Positions 8,473-16,354 of a DNA stretch of 20,570 bases are shown piece after piece. Every line of letters begins with the position of its first letter. Within the stretch, counting starts at the first letter, position 1. The stretch is from JAIEPW01 sp964406035 (GTDB lineage: Bacteria > Acidobacteriota > Terriglobia > Bryobacterales > Bryobacteraceae). A model generated the notes under the pieces. It searched no databases, was not told the origin of the DNA, and saw only the letters and a list, made by a program, of their open reading frames with translations. The stretch covers positions 1 through 20,570 of the forward strand of contig CAYOQB010000099.1 of NCBI GenBank assembly GCA_964406035.1. The letters are read 5' to 3'. Both the position numbers and the translations under genes were made by a program.

Positions 8473-8751
8473 TCAGGAATGGAAGTATTCCGGCTCGCTG
8501 TCGAGTTGAACCAGATCCACGAGTTCCCGAAGGGCCGCCCGCGAGGGGTGCGCCTCCGCTACCGTCGATTGCAGATCGACTCCCAGTGACTGTAGGAAGC
8601 GCTCGCGATCACCCGAGACGCTGACGCCGAATCTCCCCACCCGAAGCACATCAAAACCTTCGGTCGCAAGCTCGCGTGCGGCGCTTTCGAGCCGGTTCCG
8701 ATCGGGACGTTCGCTCTCCGAGTTTGCGCGAACCCGCACGGTTGCCTTCAT
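8473..8751 (-). CDS. Small uncharacterised protein (92 aa) downstream of aminotransferase
   Basis: From ATG 8751 the frame gives 92 residues beginning MKATVRVRANSES, with a central LATEGFDVLRVGRFGVSVSG and then RERFLQSLGVDL, and ending EPEYFHS. It has no signal peptide or membrane segment. The pattern of a beta strand, a helix, GF-x-V-x-x-V, S-V-S-G and F-x-x-x-x-GV suggests a small alpha/beta ferredoxin-like fold. It recalls the propeptide part of some subtilisin/kumamolisin-type peptidases, but I cannot name a family. A longer frame opens at 8853, but it would overlap the aminotransferase and add a Gly-rich, unlikely N-terminus, so 8751 is preferred. Only 14 bases separate it from the aminotransferase stop, which implies co-transcription and perhaps coupling, as no Shine-Dalgarno is visible. 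That it is a real gene is likely but not certain. Confidence 0.6.
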   Translation of the reverse strand: MKATVRVRANSESERPDRNRLESAARELATEGFDVLRVGRFGVSVSGDRERFLQSLGVDLQSTVAEAHPSRAALRELVDLVQLDSEPEYFHS

Positions 8752-8765
8752 ACATGGCGCGCCCG

Positions 8766-10130
<1,365 letters not shown>

Positions 10131-10139
10131 GGTCTTAGA

Positions 10140-10144
10140 CTCCT
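10140..10144 (-). promoter_or_regulatory. Ribosome-binding site AGGAG of the aminotransferase
   Basis: On the minus strand AGGAG is followed by nine bases and then ATG 10130. It is one of the few strong Shine-Dalgarno sites in the window and fixes the start. Confidence 0.65.
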
Positions 10145-10255
10145 GAATCGACGGTTGTTGCGTGGAAGTTGAGGGCCGACGGGGATCGCCGGTCTAGTCG
10201 GAGCCGAAGAGCGCGGGACGTGCGGATGCGGGGTGCATTCGTGAAGATATTCTAA

Positions 10256-10298
10256 CATGCCTCCGAAAACCCTGCTTTTGCAGAGTTCCGGAGGCATG
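10256..10298 (-). terminator. Hairpin after the NHL-repeat gene
   Basis: Arms CATGCCTCCG (10256-10265) and CGGAGGCATG (10289-10298) are perfectly complementary over 10 bp. They enclose a second short stem CTGC-TTTT-GCAG. The hairpin begins four bases past the TAA of the NHL-repeat gene on the minus strand. It has no U-tract after the stem (TTAGAATATC follows), so it may be a poor intrinsic terminator, a 3'-end stabiliser or an mRNA element. It also lies in the leader region upstream of the aminotransferase. Confidence 0.55.
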
Positions 10299-10302
10299 CG
10301 GT

Positions 10303-13300
10303 TTAGCGAACCGAAATCGTGGTGCGCAGCGTCGTTGGCGGATTGCCCGGACCGTCGGTGCTGCGAATGTCGTACAGCAGAATGCCCACCGGAATCGAGT
10401 TCGAGGGCGGCACATTCATCCCGACAACTGCGTTGATCTGCCACAGCCCGACAAAGCCGGGCGCGAGACCGGAATACTGCACTTCCGCCGGTCCGTCATT
10501 GATGATCACGCGCAGGAAATTCAGGTTTTCCGGGATGCGCATCGGGCCGGGGGCGGGCTCGCCGTCCTCGGGGTAGCCGCCCACCGGGCCGTTCTCGCCC
10601 ACGCCCACTCCGGTACCGTACAGCGAGATCACCTGCCCGCGCGGCACTGGATTCGACGGCGAGTTGATGCTCCCATCCTGGTTGATCGCCGAGATTTGCC
10701 CCGTGCCCTGCTGATTGGCGGTGAACAAGGAGGGCGATCCGCGGTCCATCTGCACCTGTCCGACGGCGATCACCTGCCCGTCGGTCTTCGAAATCTGGAC
10801 CTCGGCCAGACCGGAGGTCGGCGCGTTGCGCGGCACCTGGAAATCGATGCGCGACGGAACCAGGCGGAAAATGCGCGCCGGGGTCCCGTTGAACGAGACC
10901 TGATACTCGCCTAGCACCGTGGGCCAGGGGTACGCCTCCGCCGAGGCCGTGGGCACATCCAAACCCAACCCCAGCCGGTACAAATACGCAAGCTGCCCCG
11001 GAGCCAGCCGCGTCGTCGAGTAGCTGGCCGCGTTCTGGAACGTCAGCGCGGCATAGTAGAACGACACGCGGTTGATCCCCTCGGCGAATACCGGGTTATC
11101 GTTGTCGTCCAGCGCCAGCGCCAGCGGCAACGGCACCGAAAGCCGCGACAGAACCTGGTCCGGATTCAGCAGCAGCCGCGAGAACTCGGGATAGCGGCGA
11201 ACCTCGCTCGCGCTGGTGTTCGCCACCCATACTTCGCCCGACCGCGAGCTCACGAAGATGCCCTGCGGCGCGCTGAAACCCGACAGCGTCACCGCCGGCG
11301 CAGGATCGCTCCCCGCCGCCGGGGCGCGAGTGTAAATGTGCACCCGGTTGTTGCCCGAATCGGTGACATACAGCCGGTCATCGGTATCCGTGGCGATGTG
11401 CCGCGGCGCATTCATCCGCGTCGCCGTGTTGCCGGCCGCCACCGTGTTGAAGTCCGGCTGGCCGAATACCAGGGCCGCGTCCTGCCCGTTGCGGAAGTCG
11501 CCACCGGCGGGCTTGCGGTACAGCACCACGCGATTGTGCGACACATCGCTGACGGCGATGCTGCCGTCAAAGAAGATCGCGAGCCCATATGGATTGCGCA
11601 AGGTCGCTGAACTCGCGTCCGTGATGCGCGTGAAGAAATTCGCCTGCCCCAGCACCAGGTTGGGGCGCTGCACGGTCTGCGCGAAGGGCGCCGGATAGCG
11701 CAGCACGCGACCATTGCCCGTGTCGGCCACGAACAGGTTACCGTCGCCGTCCACCGCCAGGCCGCTGGGCGAGTTCAATCCCGTATCGTTGAACTGCGTG
11801 GCGTCGTCGCTCGGCGAGTTCACCAGGTTCTTGTTGAACCCCGTCTGCCCGATCACGATGTCGGCGCGGTCTCCCGGGCGGACGTTGCGCGCATCGCGGA
11901 AGCCCAGCACACGGTTATTCAACGCGTCGGCCACGTACAGCCGGGGCGGTGAAGACCGCCGGTCAATCGCGATCCCGGCGCTGGCTACATTTCCCGCCAG
12001 GAAGAATGCCTCGCGCCCTTCCAGCAGGTTCGGCGCCGCTTCGTCGAATTCCGCCTGCCCAATCAGGCGGCTGGATCCCCCGAAAGTGTCGCCCTGCACG
12101 GGCAAGGAGAGCACTCGATGGTTGCCGGAGTCGGCCACCCACATCTCGTTATTGGCAAAGAACATCTGAACCGGGGCGGCAAGCGAGCCCGAGGTCGGGT
12201 CGGGCCGCCCTCCATTGGGCCGGCCAGCCAGAAAATCCACCTGTGCGAAGACAGTCCGCATGTTCGGCGAAGGCGCGGCATCGGTCTCCGCCGGCCATTG
12301 CTCCGGCGCGTCGTACTTCACCAGCCGGTTGTTGGGCGTGTCCGCCACCCACAGGTTGTTGCCCACCACCGCCAGACCCTCCGGCGGGGCGAACGCGCCT
12401 TGCGCATTGGGCAGCCCCAGAGCCGTCGCGTTGGGGTAAGCCGGAACGGGCGTGTTCGGCTGCCGGATCAGCACCCCCAGCACCCGCGATGCCGCCTTGC
12501 CGTTGGTGAACGGCGCTGCGTAGTACAGCACCCGCGAGAAGCCGTCCGACACGTACAGGTTGCCCGAGGCATCGAACGCCAGTCCGCTCGGCTGCACCAA
12601 TCCGGTCTTCGCCACCTGCACCGTGGTGGCGCCGGCGGGCGGCGTCGGCTGATTCCGCGAGTTGAAATCAAACTGCCCCAGCACGCGATCCGCCGCCGGT
12701 TCGCTGGTGTTGGCGGCCAGTTGCGAAACCGGGTAGCGCAGCACGCGATTGTTGCCGGAGTCGGTCACCCACAGGTTCCCGTCGCGATCGAAAGCCATGC
12801 TCAGGCGGAACACGCCGGCCGACGTGAAGGCCACCGTGCGGTCATTGGGCGTCGCCAAACCCTGATTCGGGCTCACGCCGGACGACACCGTCCGCTGTCC
12901 GATCACCAGGTCCACCGGAAGCAGCGATCCCGTCTGATCCAGCGGCCTGGGGTACCGCAGGATGCGATTGTTTCCGGCATCGGCGACATACAGGTTGCCT
13001 TGCCGGTCCACCGCGACGGCCGTCGGCAGGGACAGCCCGCTGCTCAGCCCGCCCGCGCCGGATTGGGGTCCCTGCGGCAGCGTCGATTGCAGGTCGCGCT
13101 GGCCGATCACCCGGTCCGCCGTGTTGCCGCGAATCAGGTTCGCGCCAATTCGGAACGCCAGCACCCGGTTATTCCCCGTATCGGCGACATATAGGATGTT
13201 CGGACTCGAGGACGTATCCACCGCCACCGACTGCGGTCCGTTCAGTTCGCGGCCCTCCACCAGGTTCGGGGCCACCGTGACAGCGGGTATCCGCAGCGAG

Positions 13301-13401
13301 GGATTGCCGAAAACGCGCGAGGGCAGGGGATTGATCACCACCTGCGCCCGGACGGCGGCACAGACTCCGATAGCAAAGAAAACAAAGCGCAAAGTTCTCA
13401 T
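10303..13401 (-). CDS. Secreted twelve-repeat NHL beta-propeller protein with TIGR03437 domain
   Basis: The protein has 1032 residues. Residues 1-20 form a signal peptide (FVFFAIGVCAAVRAQ). Twelve NHL-type repeats follow with a spacing near 68 residues. Typical cores are LYVADAGNNRILRYP, LWVTDSGNNRVLRYP and LFVADTGNGRVLRYP, near residues 71, 137, 211, 283, 351, 421, 489, 557, 616, 678, 724 and 771. Between many of them stands a second recurring motif of the form VIGQxDF (for example VLGQFDF, VFGQPDF), which alternates with the NHL core. Twelve repeats would make two six-bladed propellers. From about 782 to the end lies a TIGR03437 domain with FQNAASYS, ISLYGTGVGVGENGPVGG and YSGLAPGFVGLWQINAVV. 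The ligand is unknown; such proteins are abundant in Solibacter-like genomes. The start ATG 13401 is set by the signal peptide; it has no Shine-Dalgarno. The gene is divergent from mqnA. Confidence 0.88.
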   Translation of the reverse strand: MRTLRFVFFAIGVCAAVRAQVVINPLPSRVFGNPSLRIPAVTVAPNLVEGRELNGPQSVAVDTSSSPNILYVADTGNNRVLAFRIGANLIRGNTADRVIGQRDLQSTLPQGPQSGAGGLSSGLSLPTAVAVDRQGNLYVADAGNNRILRYPRPLDQTGSLLPVDLVIGQRTVSSGVSPNQGLATPNDRTVAFTSAGVFRLSMAFDRDGNLWVTDSGNNRVLRYPVSQLAANTSEPAADRVLGQFDFNSRNQPTPPAGATTVQVAKTGLVQPSGLAFDASGNLYVSDGFSRVLYYAAPFTNGKAASRVLGVLIRQPNTPVPAYPNATALGLPNAQGAFAPPEGLAVVGNNLWVADTPNNRLVKYDAPEQWPAETDAAPSPNMRTVFAQVDFLAGRPNGGRPDPTSGSLAAPVQMFFANNEMWVADSGNHRVLSLPVQGDTFGGSSRLIGQAEFDEAAPNLLEGREAFFLAGNVASAGIAIDRRSSPPRLYVADALNNRVLGFRDARNVRPGDRADIVIGQTGFNKNLVNSPSDDATQFNDTGLNSPSGLAVDGDGNLFVADTGNGRVLRYPAPFAQTVQRPNLVLGQANFFTRITDASSATLRNPYGLAIFFDGSIAVSDVSHNRVVLYRKPAGGDFRNGQDAALVFGQPDFNTVAAGNTATRMNAPRHIATDTDDRLYVTDSGNNRVHIYTRAPAAGSDPAPAVTLSGFSAPQGIFVSSRSGEVWVANTSASEVRRYPEFSRLLLNPDQVLSRLSVPLPLALALDDNDNPVFAEGINRVSFYYAALTFQNAASYSTTRLAPGQLAYLYRLGLGLDVPTASAEAYPWPTVLGEYQVSFNGTPARIFRLVPSRIDFQVPRNAPTSGLAEVQISKTDGQVIAVGQVQMDRGSPSLFTANQQGTGQISAINQDGSINSPSNPVPRGQVISLYGTGVGVGENGPVGGYPEDGEPAPGPMRIPENLNFLRVIINDGPAEVQYSGLAPGFVGLWQINAVVGMNVPPSNSIPVGILLYDIRSTDGPGNPPTTLRTTISVR

Positions 13402-13564
13402 GGGATTGTCTAACCTGGCGCGCGCGGGATACGCCCGACTTCAACATAGCACACGCACCCTCACTCCTTAATCGGCCGCTTCGTACTGGACGTACAGGGC
13501 CGTACCGGTTTCCGCTCCCCACGCCCGCGGCCACTCCGTCTCGCCAACGCGGCCGCGCTCCCGC

Positions 13565-13570
13565 TAAAAT
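13565..13570 (+). promoter_or_regulatory. Candidate -10 box TAAAAT for mqnA
   Basis: TAAAAT matches the bacterial -10 consensus at five of six positions. It ends six bases before the TTG start of mqnA. A transcript starting at the usual distance would begin at or next to the TTG, so the mRNA would be leaderless. No Shine-Dalgarno and no good -35 are seen, since the upstream DNA is very GC-rich. The reading is an inference from spacing. Confidence 0.4.
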
Positions 13571-13576
13571 GATGAG

Positions 13577-14374
13577 TTGATCCCCAATTCACACCGGCTG
13601 CCCCGCGTCTGCGCGGTCAGCTACTTGAACACGGTCCCGCTGGTCTGGGGCATGCTCCACGGCCCGCAACAAGGCCTGGTGGACCTCAGCTTCGAACTGC
13701 CCAGCGTCTGCGCCGACAAGGTCCGAGCCGGCGAGGCCGATATCGGAATCCTGCCGGTCATCGAAATGCACCGCCAGGGTCTGGAGATGTTCCCGGGCAC
13801 CGGCATCATCGCCCGCGGTCCGGTGCGCAGCATCCTGCTGATCTCCCAGGTGCCCTTCCACCAGATCCGCACCCTGGCCGCCGATTCGGGCTCGCGCACC
13901 TCGGTGATGCTGGCGCGCGTGTTTCTGGCGCGACGGCACGGCGTCGATCCGGAAATCCGGACGCGAAAAGCCGGCCTGGAGGCGATGCTCGCCGAGTGCG
14001 ACGCGGCGTTGATCATCGGCGATCCGGCCCTGCGGATCGACCCCGCCGCGCTGCCGTGTCACGTCGCGGATCTGGGGGAAGAATGGACGAACCTGACTGG
14101 CCTGCCCATGGTCTTCGCCGTCTGGTCCGGCCGGCCCGGCGTAGTGACGCCGGAGCTGACCGCGATGTTCGCCGATTCCTGCGCGTATGGCCTGGAGCGG
14201 ATCGAGGAGATCGCGGCTCGCGAGCACGCGGCCCGCGGCATTTCCCGGGAACTCGCCCACGAGTACCTCACGCGCTACATCCAATTCTCCATGTCCGAGC
14301 GCGATTACGCCGGCATGCAAATGTATTTGCAGTACGCCACGGCCCTCGACAGCATCGAACAGTTCAGCAGTTGA
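13577..14374 (+). CDS. mqnA: Chorismate dehydratase MqnA (futalosine pathway)
   Basis: MqnA dehydrates chorismate to 3-enolpyruvyl-benzoate, the first step of the futalosine route to menaquinone in the cytoplasm. The 265-residue protein has the periplasmic-binding-protein-like fold of the family. Marks are AVSYLNTVPLVWGM at 13-26, ELPSVCADKVRAGEADIGILP, an SGSRTSVMLARVFL stretch, ALIIGDPAL and the tryptophan-containing GEEWTNLTGLPMVFAVW. The length is usual. The only start that keeps the N-terminal strand is the TTG at 13577; an in-frame TAA at 13565 blocks anything further upstream. There is no Shine-Dalgarno, and a -10-like TAAAAT ends six bases before the start. mqnC follows after 12 bases, so the two form an operon. 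mqnB, mqnD and mqnE are not in the window. Confidence 0.93.
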   Translation: MIPNSHRLPRVCAVSYLNTVPLVWGMLHGPQQGLVDLSFELPSVCADKVRAGEADIGILPVIEMHRQGLEMFPGTGIIARGPVRSILLISQVPFHQIRTLAADSGSRTSVMLARVFLARRHGVDPEIRTRKAGLEAMLAECDAALIIGDPALRIDPAALPCHVADLGEEWTNLTGLPMVFAVWSGRPGVVTPELTAMFADSCAYGLERIEEIAAREHAARGISRELAHEYLTRYIQFSMSERDYAGMQMYLQYATALDSIEQFSS

Positions 14375-14380
14375 AAGGAA
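14375..14380 (+). promoter_or_regulatory. Ribosome-binding site AAGGAA of mqnC
   Basis: AAGGAA directly follows the mqnA stop and lies six bases before ATG 14387. It supports ATG 14387 over the adjacent second ATG at 14390. Confidence 0.6.
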
Positions 14381-14386
14381 GCAGCC

Positions 14387-15421
14387 ATGATGACCCGCGC
14401 GGAAGCGATCGACCTGTTTCGAAGCGATGACTTGATCGGCATCGGCATGGCCGCCGACGCCGTCCGGCGCAAGCTCCATCCGCACGGCGTGGTCAGCTAC
14501 ATCATCGATCGCAACATCAACTACACCAACGTCTGCACGGAGTACTGCAGCTTCTGCGCCTTTTACCGCCCGGTGGGGCACGCCGAAGGCTATGTGCATC
14601 CCAAGGAAATGATCTTCCAGAAGATCCAGGAGACGCTGGACCTCGGCGGCACCGGCATCCTGATGCAGGGCGGGCTTCATCCGGACCTGAAGATCGAGTG
14701 GTATGAGGACCTGCTGCGATCGATCAAGCAGCGCTTTCCCCAGATCTGGAACCACTGCTTTTCCGCGCCGGAGATCATGAATATCGCCAAGGTCAGCGAC
14801 CTGACCGTGCGCGACACCATCGCGCGGCTGCGCGACGCCGGGCTCGATTCCATTCCCGGCGGCGGCGCGGAGATCCTGGACAACGAAGTTCGGCACCGCA
14901 TCTCCCGGCTGAAGTCGACCGTGGACGACTGGATCACGGTGCATCGCACCGCGCACCAGTTGGGGCTGCGGACCACCGCGACCATGATGTTCGGCACCGG
15001 CGAGACCATCGAACAGCGCATGAATCACTTCGACATCGTGCGCCAGATCCAGGAGGAAACCGGCGGCTTCACGGCGTTCATCCCCTGGAGTTTCCAGCGC
15101 GAGAACACATCGCTAGGCCGCTTCGTGAAGGAAGAGGCGACGGCGGTGGAGTACCTGAAGATGCTGGCGCTGTCTCGCGTGTATCTGGAGAATATCCTGA
15201 ATATCCAGAGCTCCTGGGTGACACCCGGGCTGAAGACCTGCCAGATCGGGCTGCGTTTCGGCGGCAACGACGTCGGCTCGATCATGATCGAGGAGAATGT
15301 CGTGTCCGCGGCGGGGACCCACAACCGCGCGACCGAGGAGGAGCTGCGGCGGCTGATTCGCGACGCGGGTTTCGTGCCGAAGCAGCGGGATACGCTGTAC
15401 CGGACGTATTTCTTGAATTAG
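14387..15421 (+). CDS. mqnC: Cyclic dehypoxanthine futalosine synthase MqnC (radical SAM)
   Basis: MqnC is a radical-SAM enzyme that closes the ring of dehypoxanthine futalosine during menaquinone synthesis. The 344-residue protein carries the 4Fe-4S binding C-x3-C-x2-C at Cys50, Cys54 and Cys57 in the context YIIDRNINYTNVCTEYCSFC. That context separates MqnC from its paralogue MqnE. Further family stretches are ILMQGGLHPDL, FSAPEI, LDSIPGGGAEIL, TTATMMFGTGET, FIPWSFQ, QSSWVT, GGNDVGSIMIEENVVSAAG and the C-terminal QRDTLY. The length is normal and the frame intact. It lies 12 bases after mqnA with a good ribosome-binding site, consistent with co-transcription for the same pathway. It ends in TAG, and repetitive gene-free DNA follows. 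Confidence 0.95.
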   Translation: MMTRAEAIDLFRSDDLIGIGMAADAVRRKLHPHGVVSYIIDRNINYTNVCTEYCSFCAFYRPVGHAEGYVHPKEMIFQKIQETLDLGGTGILMQGGLHPDLKIEWYEDLLRSIKQRFPQIWNHCFSAPEIMNIAKVSDLTVRDTIARLRDAGLDSIPGGGAEILDNEVRHRISRLKSTVDDWITVHRTAHQLGLRTTATMMFGTGETIEQRMNHFDIVRQIQEETGGFTAFIPWSFQRENTSLGRFVKEEATAVEYLKMLALSRVYLENILNIQSSWVTPGLKTCQIGLRFGGNDVGSIMIEENVVSAAGTHNRATEEELRRLIRDAGFVPKQRDTLYRTYFLN

Positions 15422-15471
15422 GGCTGCAGGCGTAACCGCGCGGCAAGCACAGGCAGCGATCGGTTTTCATC

Positions 15472-15491
15472 GCCGCCTCCTTGAAGGCGGC
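15472..15491 (+). terminator. Weak hairpin downstream of mqnC
   Basis: GCCGCCT (15472-15478) and AGGCGGC (15485-15491) form a perfect 7-bp stem with a six-base loop, 50 bases past the mqnC stop. No T-run follows. It could end the mqnAC transcript, but the evidence is only the stem. Confidence 0.35.
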
Positions 15492-15573
15492 AGTGCAAGG
15501 CTATATGGGACGGTGCAGGCGCCCGCTTACTGCGACCTTGGCATCCGGGGGTCGGTGCCGGGGGTCGGTTCCC

Positions 15574-15652
15574 GGGGGTCGGTGCCTGTTCCACGTGCTC
15601 CGAGTCCAAAATCGGGGGTCGGTGCCTGTTCCACGTGCTCCGAGTCCAAAAT
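15574..15652. repeat. 40-base tandem direct repeat, two copies
   Basis: A 39-base sequence beginning GGGGGTCGGTGCCTGTTCC and ending GAGTCCAAAAT occurs at 15574-15612 and again at 15614-15652, a period of 40. Each copy holds the palindrome CACGTG. The start of the unit, GGGGGTCGGT, also occurs twice more just upstream (about 15547-15568) as shorter copies. The array is nested within the longer repeat that starts at 15617. There are only two full copies and no constant spacer, so it is not a CRISPR. Confidence 0.85.
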
Positions 15653-15844
15653 AGGCCGGTGGTAAGGAGGAATAGTCCCTCGGGGTACGTGGCGCTGATT
15701 CCACTGACTTTTCGCGCTCCGGCGCTCGCGCAAACGCCCGAATCGGCCACAGAATGGGATAAGCCGCAAGGCCGCATCCCCGACTGTAACCTGATGATTC
15801 CACGTTCCGCCTCAGCGCTTCCGGAACAGCCGTAAATCGCCGAT
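15617..15844. repeat. Diverged long repeat, unit A
   Basis: This stretch of about 228 bases is related over its full length to 15986-16213. Shared blocks in the same order are GGTCGGTGCCTGTTCCACGT, CCGGTGGTAAGGAGGA, TAGTCC, ACGT, TGATTCCAC, CCCG-AATCG, a GGG-TAAG block and TTCCGGAACAGCCG. Spacing between the blocks is nearly the same. The unit stops at the N gap. It does not resemble a coding region or a known RNA. Confidence 0.7.
15807..15844. repeat. 38-base direct repeat, copy abutting the left edge of the gap
   Basis: The last 38 bases before the Ns (starting CCGCCTCAGCGCTTCC, ending ATCGCCGAT) are identical to the first 38 bases after the Ns at 15945-15982. One copy ends exactly at the gap and the other begins exactly at it. 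This is the pattern expected when two contig ends overlap but were not merged. Confidence 0.9.
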
Positions 15845-15944
15845 NNNNNNNNNNNNNNNNNNNNNNNNNNNNNNNNNNNNNNNNNNNNNNNNNNNNNNNN
15901 NNNNNNNNNNNNNNNNNNNNNNNNNNNNNNNNNNNNNNNNNNNN
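15845..15944. other. Assembly gap of 100 N
   Basis: There are exactly 100 undetermined bases, the usual placeholder length used by scaffolding tools, so the true distance is unknown. Both edges carry the same 38 bases, so the real gap may be zero or negative, or a longer array may have been collapsed. Confidence 0.98.
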
Positions 15945-15982
15945 CCGCCTCAGCGCTTCCGGAACAGCCGTAAATCGCCGAT
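15945..15982. repeat. 38-base direct repeat, copy abutting the right edge of the gap
   Basis: Identical over 38 bases to 15807-15844. It is followed directly by CCC and the start of repeat unit B. Confidence 0.9.
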
Positions 15983-15985
15983 CCC

Positions 15986-16213
15986 GGTCGGTGCCTGTTC
16001 CACGTGTTCCGAGTCAAAAGTAATCCGGTGGTAAGGAGGAGTAGTCCTTTGGAGCACGTGACGTTGATTCCACAAGCTTTCTGCGATCCAGCGATCGCGG
16101 ATCGCCCGGAATCGACCGCAAAAAGGGGTAAGGAACCCGCCTATCTGAGCGCCCCTAAGCTGTTGATTTTGTGTTCAAGGAAGCCCGTTTCCGGAACAGC
16201 CGGAACTGGCACC
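15986..16213. repeat. Diverged long repeat, unit B
   Basis: This is the second copy of the roughly 225-base unit, clearly diverged from unit A but colinear with it. Near its end the shared block becomes a perfect small hairpin, TTCCGG-AACAG-CCGGAA; unit A has one mismatch in the right arm. The unit runs almost directly into the aminotransferase fragment at 16219. Confidence 0.7.
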
Positions 16214-16218
16214 GCTCC

Positions 16219-16281
16219 AACAAGGACCAGGCGGATTTCGCGGTGGACACTCTGGAAGAGTGGATCGCCGCCGCCACTCGC
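16219..16281 (+). pseudogene. Remnant of an aminotransferase C-terminus
   Basis: These 63 bases read NKDQADFAVDTLEEWIAAATR in one frame. They match residues 433-453 of the intact aminotransferase at 8766-10130 (SKDQADFALDTLEECIAVAAR): 16 of 21 residues and, by hand count, 49 of 63 bases are identical. Homology stops abruptly on the 5' side, where repeat unit B begins. On the 3' side the frame continues without the expected stop. No upstream aminotransferase sequence is seen, so this is the tail of a paralogous or duplicated gene, not a functional one. Orientation is opposite to the intact gene. Confidence 0.65.
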
Positions 16282-16328
16282 TGGCGTCCAGCCGGCAGCC
16301 AACCGCGGCAATCCGCTCGAACCGTGAG

Positions 16329-16349
16329 GGCGGGACGCGTGCACCCGCC
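16329..16349 (-). terminator. Possible hairpin after the ADOP permease
   Basis: GGCGGG (16329-16334) and CCCGCC (16344-16349) form a 6-bp GC stem with a nine-base loop, starting five bases past the permease stop on the minus strand. No U-run follows. It is a weak candidate transcript end. Confidence 0.35.
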
Positions 16350-16354
16350 TTCCG

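Larger units (their letters stand above)
15422..16354. other. Gene-free, repeat-rich decayed region with assembly gap
   Basis: About 930 bases separate mqnC from the ADOP permease and no credible gene lies in them. They hold, in order, a small hairpin, short GGGGTCGGT tandem copies, a 40-base tandem duplication, a roughly 225-base unit present in two diverged copies, a 100-N gap between those copies, and a fragment of an aminotransferase gene. Apparent frames across it translate to low-complexity peptides without family resemblance. It looks like old, decaying repetitive DNA. No transposase, terminal inverted repeats or target duplication of an insertion sequence were recognised. Confidence 0.75.

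Noticed and set aside
13483..13505. Three GTAC tetramers spaced 9-10 bp in the NHL/mqnA divergent region
   Set aside because: One-turn spacing is suggestive of an operator, but the tetramer is short, the flanks do not match one another, and no regulator is known. Too little to claim a site.
13589..15028. Long minus-strand open frame (479 codons) opposite mqnA and mqnC
   Set aside because: It spans two well-identified genes and the spacer between them, and its His/Asp/Val-rich sequence has no recognisable domain.
15540..15660. Possible CRISPR-like array of GGGGTCGGTGCCTG repeats
   Set aside because: Only two full 39-base copies are directly adjacent with no unique spacers, plus shorter partial copies. 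There are no cas genes. It is a simple tandem duplication.
15418..16017. Minus-strand open frame of about 199 codons across the gap
   Set aside because: It runs through 100 undetermined bases and repetitive DNA, and its peptide merely repeats the tandem units. It is not a gene.
15986..16354. Insertion-sequence remnant in the repeat region
   Set aside because: No transposase-like peptide, terminal inverted repeats or target-site duplication could be seen; only direct repeats and an aminotransferase fragment.
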